NCBI RefSeq assembly: GCF_905171775.1
Contig: NC_053493.1
Span: 248,650,438-248,714,437, forward strand
DNA from: Rana temporaria
Lineage: Eukaryota > Chordata > Amphibia > Anura > Ranidae
Reading direction: 5' to 3'
DNA length: 64,000 bases
Of this stretch, positions 12,067 to 23,101 are shown piece after piece. A model generated the notes under the pieces. The model was not told where the DNA came from and did no database searches. It saw only the letters and a list, made by a program, of their open reading frames with translations. Position numbers and translations under genes: made by a program. The stretch's first letter is position 1; the number at the start of each line of letters is the position of its first letter.

Positions 12067-13441
12067 CAGGGGAGGCCTGGCTATTAAGGATGCATGGGCG
12101 CTGCCCCCTCTCTCCAGCCACCCCTTCTATGACTAATAGATAGAGTAATCCATAGCCTAAATCTATCCCTGGCCACCACTGCCAGCCCATATTCAGGCAT
12201 CCGCCCCCTTTTTGGACGTGGGGCACCTAAATTTCAGGAGCAGGGGTGTTTTTTTTAAGCACCTGATTGGAGTCATAGCTTCTAATAGGCTTAAAAAAAA
12301 TTGGACTTTGAGCACAGAGCATTGCGCTCGCAGTTCACCCAGATGTGTTAGAAAAGCAAATTAATATTTGCTTTTCTAACACTGAACCGCTTCTCCGCCA
12401 ATCAGGTAGCGTGCGTCTAATACCCATCACCTAAATGGATGAAGGCACAGGCTTCCCGATTGGATGCCTAGCAGACCGAAGAAGAGAGTAGCCGAAGCAT
12501 GAAGGAAACAGGAGCCGTCCAACAGCTCATCGTCATCACCCGCTTCCTGACCCGCCACTAAGAGAGGATAAGTGCCGGGCAGACAGCAGGCGTGCAGGGG
12601 TCACAGTGGCAGCATTTTATGGGCACAAGTGGCGGCATATGACAGGCACAAGTGGATGCATTTGATGGGCACAAGTGGCTGCATTTGACAGGCACAAGTG
12701 CCTGCACATGATGGGGACAAGTGGGTGCATTTGACGGGCACAAGTGGCTGCATATGATGGTCACAAGTGGTTGCATTTGATGGGCACAAGTGCCTGCATT
12801 TTATGGGCACAAGTAGCTGCATATTATGGGCACAAGTAGCTACATATGATGGAGCACATATGGCTGCATATGATGGGCACAAGTGGCTGCATATGATGGG
12901 CACAAGTGGCTGCATTTGATGGGCACAAGTGGCTGCATATGATGGACACACATGGCTGCATATGATGGGCACATATGGCTGTATTTTATGGGCACAATGG
13001 GCTGCATATGATGGGCACAGTGGCTGCATTTGATGGGCACAAGTTCCTGCATATGATGGGCACAAGTGCCTTCATTTGATGGGCACAAGTGACTGTATTT
13101 GATGGGCACAAGTGGCTGCATATGATGGGCACAAATAGCTGTATTTAATGGGCACAAGTGGCTGCATATGATCGGCACAGTGGCTGCATTTGATGGGGCA
13201 CAAGTTGCTGCATATGATGGGCACAAGTGGCTGCATATGATGGCACAATGGCTGCATATGACGGGCACAGTGACTGTATTTGATGGGCACAATGGCTGCA
13301 ATTGATGGGACAGTGGCTGAATTTTATGGGCACAATGTCTGCATTTTATGGGCACAGTGAGGCTGCAATTGATGTTTTTTCAGTATTTTTTAGTTTGTTT
13401 GCGCCCCCCCCAAAATAAAAATTGAGCACCAGCCGCCACTG
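12067..13441. mobile_element. hAT element carrying a satellite array
   Basis: Flanked by a perfect 8-bp duplication GTTAGCAT (12059-12066 and 13442-13449), the hAT signature. The right terminus is CCAGCCGCCACTG; the left (CAGGGGAGGCCTGG) is a diverged copy of the same end. Beyond the left part, about 780 bp of the body is a tandem repeat. It belongs to the same family as 50208-51409, whose left end is CAGTGGCGG. No transposase is left. Confidence 0.85.
12600..13375. repeat. ~23-bp satellite, GGGCACAAGTGGCTGCATATGA type
   Basis: About 33 degenerate tandem copies of a 22-23 bp monomer built on GGGCACA(A)GTGGCTGCAT followed by ATGAT or TTGAT. The array lies wholly inside the hAT element. Several long minus-strand open frames here are artefacts of the repeat lacking stops. 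Confidence 0.9.
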
Positions 13442-13449
13442 GTTAGCAT

Positions 13450-14130
13450 ATGTACAATGCAGCAGAACTTGGTTTAGCACTGATTTAACAATACATTATT
13501 TAAAATAAAACTGCATTAATTGCACTTTATTTGTGCCTTTGACCCAAGGTGAAAAGCAGATTCAAACTACATTAACCCTTCATTACACAGTCTACAATGT
13601 ATAATAAACTCTCAGTTTAGGTAAATGCTAGTGAAAGTGGGAAAACCCAAAGTAGTCACAAAGTAGTAATTCCCCACACAATATTCAAAACATGTTCAAA
13701 TAGGTGTTCTGAGATACAGCAAACCTTAACCCCTGTGTATGTGTTTCTACTGTTAAAAAAATGGTGAGGAGATGCACTGGACACCTTTACTGCCATAGTG
13801 CTATGTGCTGGTTGTCTATTGCACCCCTGTGCCTTTAAGGAGGGTTGGGTTCCTTCCAGGCTCACCTCCCCACTGCCTATCTATTATAATACATGTGCTT
13901 CTACAATGAAGGCTCTCAAAATTTACAGTTAGGACTACAGAAAATACTGGGATGCCTTGATGGGGCTCTGTAGCTTACGCATTAATTTGAAAATGTGTGC
14001 AGACTAAACCCCCTGTTTTTAACTGATACTGTTAGACAGGGTATTTTGGTTGTTTGCAGGCTGGTCAATAAGTCGAGCAGGGAATTTCTCTGGTTTTGTT
14101 TAGCAAATCTTAACCGCTGTAAATTTCCAT
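13450..14130. other. No gene or clear repeat seen
   Basis: No ends, arrays or coding signal recognised between the hAT duplication and the next MITE. Confidence 0.4.
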
Positions 14131-14134
14131 GTAA

Positions 14135-14527
14135 AGCCTTGTAACACACGCTTTAGATTTTTGGACGATCGAACGTCCATTTTTTGTGGCATGCTAGTCT
14201 CATGTCTAAAGTAAAGGGGTTACTCGCAATACAAAAAAATATGCATGACAGAGTACAATGTCAGAATTGGCGTAATGTGTTGAATAGTTTTATATGTATT
14301 CTTTTGTTTCTGAGCATGCGTAGTCTTGCTCTTACGATTTTTTTGTACGAAAACCGTGGTAATGAAGGCGAAAATCGGATGTTGAGTTCACTTCTGACAA
14401 TAATTTTATAATCTGCACATCCGATTTCGCTGAAAAGCGAAATCGGCTGTCGAAAGCACTGTACTAACGATCCGAAAATTTGTACACATTTTTTCATCAG
14501 ATTTTGGTATAGCGTGTGTACGGGCCT
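14135..14527. mobile_element. Harbinger-type MITE (diverged)
   Basis: Left AGCCTTGTAACACACGC and right GCGTGTGTACGGGCCT form inverted ends of the GTACACACG family. Flanks are TAA (14132-14134) and TTA (14528-14530). The interior contains GAGCATGCGTAGTCTTGCTC and a TCGGATTTCGC-type mirror pair. Confidence 0.7.
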
Positions 14528-14647
14528 TTAGAGACTAGTCCTAATGAGCAAATAAATGAATAAAACTTTCATAAGAAGGGAAGCATAGAGCATCAATGTT
14601 TCTGTTTTTATATATGTTTAAAAACGCACCCTCCAATAGTGGTTTAA

Positions 14648-15513
14648 CCTCCCTGGCGGTATGATTCTTTCAGAAAAAACATGCTAAAAGCGGTACCATT
14701 ATTTGCAAGGAAATTTGGCGTTTTATATTGTAGGTCTGTAATTTTTAGAAATAACTCACTTAAATCTGACCAAACAAGATTCTAATAGGCATCCCGTGTA
14801 TTACATTTTTTTAAAAACAAAATTATAAATTATAATATAATAAATAATTATAAATAATTATAACAAATAATAATATAATTATAATAAAAATTATTCAATA
14901 ATGTAATCAAATCAAAATCACTGAAATTTGCTCAGTTGCAGAATTGTCGCTGTCATTACTTTTATTTTTTTATGACGAATTTCCCCACAAATCGCTATCG
15001 CACAATTCTGCAAGTGATTATAATTTATTATCGCTGTTTTTTAGCTGATCTAAAACAATTTTTGACATAAAGGGACACTTTTGGTTGCTATGGACAATCT
15101 ACAGTTTGCAGGGAGAAAAAAAGGTTTTTATTATATAAAATGACATGCAGGACACTGGGCAGACCACTAGGGACAGGGGGGGTGTGTTTTTTTTTACATA
15201 CAGTACTGTAATCTATAAGATTACAGTATACTGTGTGTATAGTGTTTGTTTACGTTTTTGAATTTGGCGCCGTTCTCCGTTCCCGTGCGTCGTAACGTCG
15301 CAGGGAACGGAGATCGGCGTCACACGGAGGCACTATGTGAATCGAGCGAGGTCCCGCTCGCTCACACAGCGCGGTGGCATCGCTGGATCCAGGGACAAGG
15401 TAAGTAAAAAGTGCCTGTGGATCTAGCGAGGCAAGCCCGTGACTGACACGGGGTTACCGATAGTAGCAAGAAAATCTAACCCCGTGTCAGTCTCGGGAAG
15501 ACCTCCAGGGAGG
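14648..15513 (+). mobile_element. TTAA-flanked element with CCTCCCTGG ends
   Basis: An 866-bp element bounded by TTAA (14644-14647, 15514-15517) with perfect short inverted ends CCTCCCTGG / CCAGGGAGG. TTAA targeting fits piggyBac or Kolobok; I cannot decide between them. The interior has a hairpin-prone TAATAATTATA tract (about 14825-14890) and a GC-rich right third. No intact gene; a reverse-oriented partial copy lies at 6304-6938. Confidence 0.8.
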
Positions 15514-16022
15514 TTAAACCACAAATGAAAAAAAAAATGTAATAAAAATAATTGCAGATGTTTTAAAACCATACTTTAAGTGCAACTCAAATTCAGCAAT
15601 TTATCACCTACATCCACTCATAAAAATATATCCAACACAGACTTATTATACATAAAGCACTATAAATCAGCTTATCATGGGTGTTTTATCTCATGGAATA
15701 AGATTGGTATTATGTTTTAATTATTTTATCTACAAAAAAATTGTCCAAAATTTTTTTTCCAAAGTCCTGCGATAACCATCATTTATTTTTGGAAAATAAC
15801 TTTTTTAATATCATTTTGGAAAAAGAAAAAAATGTTTCCAGAACAACAAATTACCGGTAGTCATAAAAAAATAGAAAAGAGTTACAATTTAAGATTACAG
15901 TATATATAAACAACAAAGAGTATGTGAATATAATATGATGAAAGAAGAAAATGAATATGTCCATGTCAGTCCAAAGCATAATGCTGTTCTCAAAGTACTT
16001 TGGAAACCTTTGACATTGACAA

Positions 16023-17460
16023 TAGTGTTGAGCAGAATATGCCATATTCGATTTCGCGATATATCTCGAATATATATTCGAATATTCGAGATATATTCGC
16101 TAAATTCGAATATTCGTGATATTTTATCGAAATTAAATGATTGCGATTTTTCGCTATTGCGAATGCGAAAATAATTGCGATTTTTTGATAACTGCGGTAG
16201 GAGCACTCTGATTGGCTCAGAATATTCGTGATATTTTATCGAAATATCGCAACATGCGAATGCGATATTTATTGCGCAATTTCGAGAAATGCTGGAGGAG
16301 CGCTCTGATTGGCTCAGAATATTCGTGATATTTTATCGAAATATCGCAACATGCGAATGCGATATTTATTGCGCAATTTCGACAAATGCTGTAGGAGCAC
16401 TCTGATTGGCTCAGAATATTCGTGATATTTTACAATACAAAATAATTGCGAATATTCGGCAAATGCGGAAGGAGCACTCTGATTGGTTCAGAATATTCTT
16501 GATATTTTACAATACAAAATAATTGCGAATATTCGGCAAATGCAGAAGGAGCACTCTGATTGGCTCAGAATATTCTTGATATTTTACAATACAAAATAAT
16601 TGCGAATATTCGGCAAATGCAGAAGGAGCACTCTGATTGGCTCAGAATATTCGTGATATTTTACAATAGAAAATAAAAAGTGTTTTGCATTGGTGGTGAT
16701 TCTTTACTCTATCCATCTGTCACAGCCGTTTGTCAATCAAACACCTTGAAGATTGAACACGTTCATGCTGCATGCTTTGGACTTTTTTTCACTTCACATA
16801 TCAAAGACATTTTTATGAAAGATTATTTTTCTATTATTGGGACTATATTTCTTTATATATTTGTTTCACTGTGTATTTCACAAGTTATTTGCGCTTGCTT
16901 ATTTTAAAATTTGCCCACATGTCTTGTCACTAGACATATTTTTTATTCTTGTAGAGCGACTCCATTTTCTGTCTTGTATTAAATTATGTTGTATAACATT
17001 TTTGAGTTGCTGCTGTATTCTCCCCTTTTTTTAAGGTATGCGCAATTTTTTCCTTCTTACAAAAAAAAATAATATCAAACATACAAATATTCATAACAGA
17101 AACATACACAAAGCCCCCCCCCTTTTGCATCAGAGACAATCAGAGTTCTCCTACCACAGTTATCGAAAATTCGCAATCATTTTCGCATTCGCAATAGCGA
17201 AAAATCGCAATGTTTTTTTTTATATATTCGGCAACATAAAAGGATCGCCTCAGCTTAGCTACTCGGCCCAGGGTCTCTAATCATACCAGCAATGCTTTTA
17301 GACGTCGATAGGATGTGATCTGTTTTAAAAATCAAATTGAAAAAATGCGAATATTCGGAATTGCGAATATTCACCGCGAAATTCGAAATATAGCGCGATT
17401 TCTCGAATATGCCATATTCGAGCCGAATATTCGCAATGCGAATATTCGTGAGCAACACTA
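16023..17460. mobile_element. hAT element rich in GAATATTCG motifs
   Basis: Bounded by a perfect 8-bp duplication ATTGACAA (16015-16022 and 17461-17468). Termini are TAGTGTTGAGC and GCAACACTA, typical hAT ends. Subterminal regions are dense in CGAATATTCG palindromes. The left half carries a tandem array with CCAAT boxes; the right half has no identifiable transposase, so it is non-autonomous. Confidence 0.85.
16197..16665 (+). repeat. Six tandem repeats each with a CCAAT box
   Basis: Six copies of GGAGCRCTCTGATTGGCTCA followed by GAATATTC(G/T)TGATATTTTA. The ATTGG core (reverse of CCAAT) falls at 16211, 16308, 16405, 16482, 16559 and 16636. The period is 97 bp for the first two steps and then 77 bp for three. 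On the minus strand each core reads AGCCAATCAG, a full NF-Y-type CCAAT context (one copy has AACCAATCAG). Confidence 0.9.
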
Positions 17461-17468
17461 ATTGACAA

Positions 17469-18550
17469 CATCAACAACTAGCCCGTGATTTCATCGAGCA
17501 TACAACTCCAGACATTCCAGGGGGTCATGACAGTCACCTGAGTATTTTGAAACTGCCAGACATTAGCCATGGTATATGAGAATAATGTAGATGCTGTATA
17601 TTAGGAGTCATACACTGATTCATTTGCTAATTGATATGTGTGAATGATTGTGCATTGATGATATGCAAATAAGCATTTCATATCCTCATGGGATATAGTA
17701 TTGTCTGTAATGTACGCAAGTGAAAATGCATTCACAGGATACAACAAATGTACGCCACATAGGTAGGGGCAGCCTTAAATAAAAATGTGTTTTTCCTATG
17801 TGTTTTGGCTCTATCTAGGACCTGTTAACATTTTTAGAAGTGTATAAGATAAAGAAATGTAACCACATCAATGAAATAGAGCTATTGTTAAAACATTCAT
17901 TTTTTTAATGGGTAGACCATACATATTGGGTATTTACTGCGCAGGCATGGCTTTTTGTGTGCATGTTCAAAAGTAATAGTTATTGTAGAGTCATTATATT
18001 GGTACTTTAAATACAGATATTAATTTAAAAAAATTGTGCACTACCATACTAACTTTTTCATATAGCAGCATATGATATGGGAAGCTTCCATATGCCTATT
18101 AGCTTTTCACATATATATCACAATGTATATAAATTATTATTATTATTTTTAATTTTAGGTTATTTTTATTTCAAAACGTTTTTTACACAACATTAACATT
18201 ATTATTATTACATTAATAACTCTGAATTTCTCAATAATCCATAATACTTCAAGTATTAAGGAAGCATGAAGTGAAGGAGATGAGAGGGAAGAGAAAAGTG
18301 GAAAAGAAAGATGAAGAAGTGAAGAGAGAAGAAAGTATGCCTATCACCAAGCACTGAATTTATTTCATTCTGGCGAGATGCTAATAATAAGGGGGATGCC
18401 TACATAGAGGGCCCAGAGTTACCAGGTAGCCTTAAATTTATGGACTTTGTCCAGTAATATGCTTGATAACTTTTCCTGAGACATTATCCAGGAGATTTTC
18501 CTTTTTGCAGCCCTTGCTGAGTTTTTCGGTTGTTTCCAGGCTTTAGCAAC
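17469..18550. other. No gene seen
   Basis: AT-rich sequence with a purine-rich tract (about 18265-18335). No terminal repeats recognised. The 18350-18550 stretch and the sequence after 22010 are the two halves of whatever the Harbinger element inserted into; I cannot name that host repeat. Confidence 0.35.
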
Positions 18551-18945
18551 AGTGGGCCAGATCCACAAAGCACTTACGCCGGCGTATCTCGAGATGCGCG
18601 GCGTAAGTGTATATATACACCAGTGTAACTATGCACCGTATCCACAAAACGAGATACGCCTGAAAATCGTCTTTTTCCGACCGACGTAACTTTTCTGCGC
18701 CAGCGCATCGTGGGCGCATATATACGCTGGACGCACCATTGATTTGCTATTCAAATATGCAAATGAGGGAGATACGGCGATCCACGTACGTACGCCCGAC
18801 GCGGGCTACGCGCGCCGTGCCTAAGTTATACGTCCGGCCTAAAGTTACCCCTCATAAAAGCAGGGGTAACTTTGCACCAGACGTGTGCAGGTCAGGTGGA
18901 GAGCAGCTTCAGCAGCACCGTTAGGGACGAGCTGAGCATCCACAC

Positions 18946-20113
18946 TTGCAGGACAACAATCTGTATGCCAACATGCCAGGGGCATCCATGGTCATAGCTA
19001 TACTACTGGCTTCACAGGCACGTAGGAGGAGGGCATGGGAGCGGATATACCGACCGCGCCTAAACGTCTTTGGCATGGGGGCTTTGGAGGTGTATCGCAT
19101 CTTCGGATTCAGCCCTGCTGCCATCCTGGAATTAACCACAACCCTGAAAGATGACATCACCAGCCAGACACACCGCTCACATGCAGTGGAGCCACTGGTC
19201 AAGGTACTGGCAACACCCAATTTCATTGCCAGTGGCTCGTTCCAGCGTACAAGTGGAGTAGTGGCTGGGATGGCACAATCCTCTATTAGCAGATGTGTGC
19301 ACCAGGTTGTCCCCGCAATCCTCAGACGCATGGCCCACCACATTGTCAGACCCACCCAGGAGCATCTGCGGGTGAAGGCAATGTGTGATTTCTACAGAAT
19401 TGCAGGATTCCCACGCACCGTGGGGGCCATTGATTGCACACATGTGGCACTACGGCCCCCCCCGTGACACAGAGCACATATACCGCAATCGGAAGCATTG
19501 GCATTCCATCAATGTACAGGTGATAGTCGATGCCCAATGCCTCATATGGCACGTCCGTGCCAAACACCCAGGGTCCAGCCACGACAGCTACATATTCCGT
19601 CAAAGCACCATCCCAACAGAATTTGAACAGAACGTGTATGGGGACAGCTGGCTGGTTGGTGAGTGACATGGTTGTCAGGCATGACTGTCCGACCCCATGA
19701 TGCAGACATGACGAGGGGCACATGCACGACTAACATCCTCATGTCTTTTCCCTTCCAGGTGACGCGGCATATGCACTTGGACCCCATCTCATGACTCCAT
19801 TCCGGAAACCTGAAACCCCAGGAGAGAGAAGATACAATGATGCACACACACATACCCGTGCAGCCTCCTGAAGTCCCGTTTCCGATGCCTGGATAAGTCC
19901 GGGGGGACCCTGTTGTATTCCCCAAACTTTGTGTGCCAGATCATCAGTGCATGTTGCATGCTGCACAACTTCGCTGTGAGAAAGGGCCTGGTGATTGACC
20001 TACGTGATGACCTGACCCCCGAACCAGACATTTCCCCCCTGCCCGAGGCTACCCCGTCTGCTGAGGGAACAGCCATCAGGAAATGCCTCACAGTAGGCAT
20101 CCTTGCACGTTAA
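18946..20113 (+). pseudogene. PIF/Harbinger DDE transposase (HARBI1-like), broken
   Basis: Related to the HARBI1/PIF nuclease, which in active elements cuts the transposon ends together with a Myb-like partner. The first exon begins at or near 18946 (an in-frame ATG at 18973 is an alternative) and has the helical N-terminal region. The GAIDCTHV block at about 19420-19447 contains the first catalytic Asp. A C8 run at 19456-19463 shifts the frame by one base; beyond it the frame resumes with SSHDSYIF, giving the second catalytic Asp. A 100-bp GT-AG intron (19659-19758) joins WLV to GDAAYALGPHLMTPF in phase. Near 19855-19875 a short deletion removes the block where the family has its third acidic residue (IE..FG) and shifts the frame; LLKSRFRCLDKSGG and ISACCMLHNFA follow, ending at 20113. 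The motifs are seen directly; loss of the catalytic Glu is inferred from family alignment from memory. Confidence 0.9.
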
Positions 20114-20398
20114 ACACACACAGACCTGGGGATCACTTCTCCATGGTCCTGGGGATCACTTCGCCCTGATGACCGAGGGTGACACCCCTTTTCCGGCAGG
20201 AATGTCACCCCCACATTCAAATATCAGTCACACTGTAGCCTGCACTACTTACCATGTGCTTAGGCTAAAAAAACAAAAAAAAATCATAAACTGAGTAGTT
20301 AAAAAAAATAAACATAAAAAACTCATAACCTGAGTATATCCAAAAAACACCAAAAAAAATCAACGGCGCTGGCCCCGGCCCGGCTCCTCATGGGAGAC

Positions 20399-21599
20399 TC
20401 ATGGGGGGGGGGAATCAGGAGGAGGAGCATCCCCTGGTCTCTCCACGCCTAGCGGCCTGCCCTCCAACGCCAGGGCGATGCGGGTGAGGACCGCATTGGT
20501 GTCCGCCTGCAGCAGCCTGGACTGCCTCCCCTCCGCCTGGTTGGCTGCTGTGTTGTCCCTGACAGCCTCTGCCAGGGCATGGACCTCATCACCCAGGCCT
20601 GCTGTGGTGGCCTGCAGTTCAGCCAGGCAGGTGACCACAGCTGCCGAATTGGAGCCCACATCCTGCACAGCTTCCTTCAGGGTGGCCATGCTGTGTGCCA
20701 TGTGGTCCATCTTCAGGGCAACCACACCCAGATAGCGGGTCTGGCGGGCCTGGTCCCTCTTCAGGTGTTCAGGAAGTACACCCCCCTTGTCTTCCTAGAC
20801 ACCTTCCTGGGTCCAGAAGTGGCTTGGGGCTGGGGAGAAGGGGAGACCAGACCCTTGGGGGGAAAGCCCTGTTGGGGGAGGAGCGGGACGGGCTACCCCT
20901 GATGGAGGGCTGACTGGTGCCAGCCACAGGGGAAGACTACTCCAAATGGAGCCTGACCTCATTCCCACTGGTCACCTCCTCCTCCTCAACCACCTCCTGA
21001 GGAGAGGTGTGGCCACTCCCTTCCACAGATGAGTCAGACTGATGTCCAGGGGATGGTGTGGACTGGCCAGATGGCCCCGCACCCTCCTGCACATCTGTGG
21101 ATGACACAAAAAATTCACAGGTTGGAGGATCCACACACTTGTCACATGTTCCCTTCCACCCCCACACATGCTACACACCAGATAGGAGATAAAACACACT
21201 TATTTGTCCTCAAGGCATCCTCAACGGAGTCAAAGCCCTCAACTCCCTCCACTTGATGCCTGTGGAGGCACTGGGCAACCACCTGCTCCTCAGCAGTCAA
21301 GGTCAGGGTAGTTGCTGGTCCCCCTCTAGTGCCCCTAGCATGAGCGCTCATCCTGGCCAGCTTACCTTTCACCAGGCGACGCAGGTCATTGATTTTTTTT
21401 AGAATGTCATTTCCTGACCTTACTTCCCAAAGCATTCACATCTGTGGCAATCTGCGCCAGGATCTCCTTCCTCCTGGCTTGGCACTCTCTGCCCCATGGA
21501 GATAAATATCATACTGGGCCATGGCCCTGATAATCACTGCCTTCTCCTGTGGGGAATAATTTAACTTCCTCCTCTTCTGAGCTGCTGGAGCAGACATGG
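20399..21599 (-). pseudogene. Myb/SANT-like protein of the Harbinger element
   Basis: Starts at the ATG at 21597-21595 with a basic, NAIF1-like N-terminus: KRRKLNYSPQEKAVIIRAM, then QYDIYLHGAESAK. About 21480 a small deletion shifts the frame. The trihelix continues in another frame as ARRKEI, then ATDVNALGS, then ILKKINDLRRLVKGKLARM (about 21410-21350), followed by an acidic linker ending near 21215. An intron with a CACAG acceptor near 21093 leads to an acidic exon (DVQEGAGPSGQS to HLE, 21092-20937). The last part (20725-20399) is an alanine-rich coiled-coil-like tail ending in a proline run. In Harbinger families this protein binds the transposon ends and brings the nuclease to the nucleus. 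Exon borders after the first are approximate, and the frameshift makes it a pseudogene. Confidence 0.75.
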
Positions 21600-22009
21600 C
21601 TCAAAAACAGCTGCAAAGAAAACAGCAAAAGTACCTTGCTTCAGGGGGGGAAACAAGTGGATGTACTTTTGCACTGGACGGGCGCATGTCTGGGTGTATT
21701 TATGCTCTGGGCGTATCTCACTGATTACGCCAGGCCTAGTTCTGAGCATGCGCAGAGAGGCGCTGAACATAGTCAGCGTTACGGTGCATGCGCCGTTTGT
21801 TCGGCCCTTCATTTGCATGGGGTCACGGCTCATTTCAATGGAACACGCCCACTTCCTTCCTTCTTTGAATTACGCCGGCTTACGCCTAGGAATTTACGCT
21901 GCGCCGGCGCAACATCGGGCGCAAATACTCTAAGTTGAGCCGGCGTAGCAGAAATTAGATGCGCTACGCTGTCCTACATATGCGCCGATGTACATGGATC
22001 TGCCCCAGT

Positions 22010-22802
22010 AAGTTTAGCTCCTAGTAGAATAATGTGAATTACGCTGCGAGTGGACGTGAAGATCTTTGGTATCTGGGCATTAAGGGGGGCAACCATTGGG
22101 GTTCTGGAGAAATGGCAACCAGCCAGCCTGTCAATTAGGTTAAAGATTTTTTTCCCAAAAGGAGCGTATTCTAGGACATTCCCATCAGATGTGGGCCATT
22201 GTACCTGAGAGTTGGCAGCCTTTAAAATTAGCACTTTTAATTTTCTCCCATAGACTTTTAAAGGGTCTTCCGCAGCTTTTGAATTTGCCGCGAACACCCC
22301 AAATAGTTCGCTATTCGGCGAACAGGTGAACAGTCAATGTTTGAGTCAAACTCATGTTCGACTCAAACATAAAGCTCATCCCTAATTAGAATGGGTATGA
22401 ACAGGGCAAATCGACTGATATGCTCTGCAAGTAGAACATAGAATAGGAAAAAAACAAAGAATCTTTAATCTTTTGTGCAGATTATACTCCTTTAGTGAAT
22501 TATCAGCATATAGTGAACTGTAAAAAGAGTCTTTTGGATCTCTTAACATTGGACTACTATATCATTCTCCTAAACATCATTTAGTACCAGTCCCTTGCCT
22601 ATCATTAATTGCCACATCTTGTAGAATCAATCAACTAATAGGTAAATATACCTTATATTGGTGAGGCAGCACATGATCCTATAGGTATGCAAAATTACCA
22701 TTGTGTAGGTACCCTTATTTAGACTTTACTAGATTCAAATCATGATACTAGTAATGACTTGATAACTTGAGACAAAGTCTTATGAGTGCTCCATGTCATC
22801 AT
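22010..22802. other. Unassigned repeat fragments
   Basis: The stretch to about 22250 resembles an old degenerate repeat. At 22290-22385 there are CGAAC-rich motifs (GTTCGCTATTCGGCGAACAG) ending GCTCATCCCTAAT, the right-hand half of the CTAGGGATGAGC repeat family. No gene is supported. Confidence 0.4.
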
Positions 22803-22804
22803 TA

Positions 22805-23015
22805 AGGATGAGCTCCAGCGTATTCGCATAGTACACGTGCAGAGCCTGCCAGGAAGTCTGCACAGCGCTGCGCTAATCAGAGCCAAGGAGAAATTTCCCG
22901 ATCTCTGCAACTGAGCATCGGGACAATGTCTCCCTGGCTGTGATTAGCGCAGCGCCGTGCAGACTTCCTGGCGGGCTCTGCACGTGTACTATGCGAACAC
23001 GCTGGAGCTCATCCT
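22805..23015. mobile_element. 211-bp foldback MITE (AGGATGAGC ends)
   Basis: Nearly complete inverted repeat: AGGATGAGCTCCAGCGT at the left, ACGCTGGAGCTCATCCT at the right, with further pairing of GTACACGTGCAGAGC and GCTCTGCACGTGTAC. Flanked by TA on each side. It would form a long hairpin with a short central loop around the ATCGGGA motif. Confidence 0.8.
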
Positions 23016-23101
23016 TAGTCATCATGATGTCATTCTGAATCCCTGATCACTGTGTACACATTTTCAGCTATGCTACATTTTTCTATATAGTTTAGGCCTT
23101 A

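Larger units (their letters stand above)
18554..22006. mobile_element. Two-gene PIF/Harbinger element (inactive)
   Basis: A 3,453-bp element with ends GGGCCAGATCCAC / ATGGATCTGCCCC, flanked by AGT on both sides (18551-18553, 22007-22009). It has the canonical Harbinger layout: a DDE nuclease gene on the plus strand and a Myb/SANT-like DNA-binding protein gene on the minus strand, converging near 20.2-20.4 kb. Both genes carry inactivating lesions. Its ends match those of the ~700-bp MITEs at 10125, 26181, 33777, 52541 and the outer MITE at 54120, so it is a plausible autonomous relative of them. Confidence 0.9.

Noticed and set aside
12558..13355. Several long minus-strand open frames rich in HMQPLVPIKCSH-type repeats
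   Set aside because: They are read-through of the 22-23 bp satellite, open in more than one frame; no start context or domain.
16197..16665. CRISPR-like array (regular repeats with spacers)
   Set aside because: Units are continuous tandem repeats with no unique spacers, in a vertebrate hAT element.
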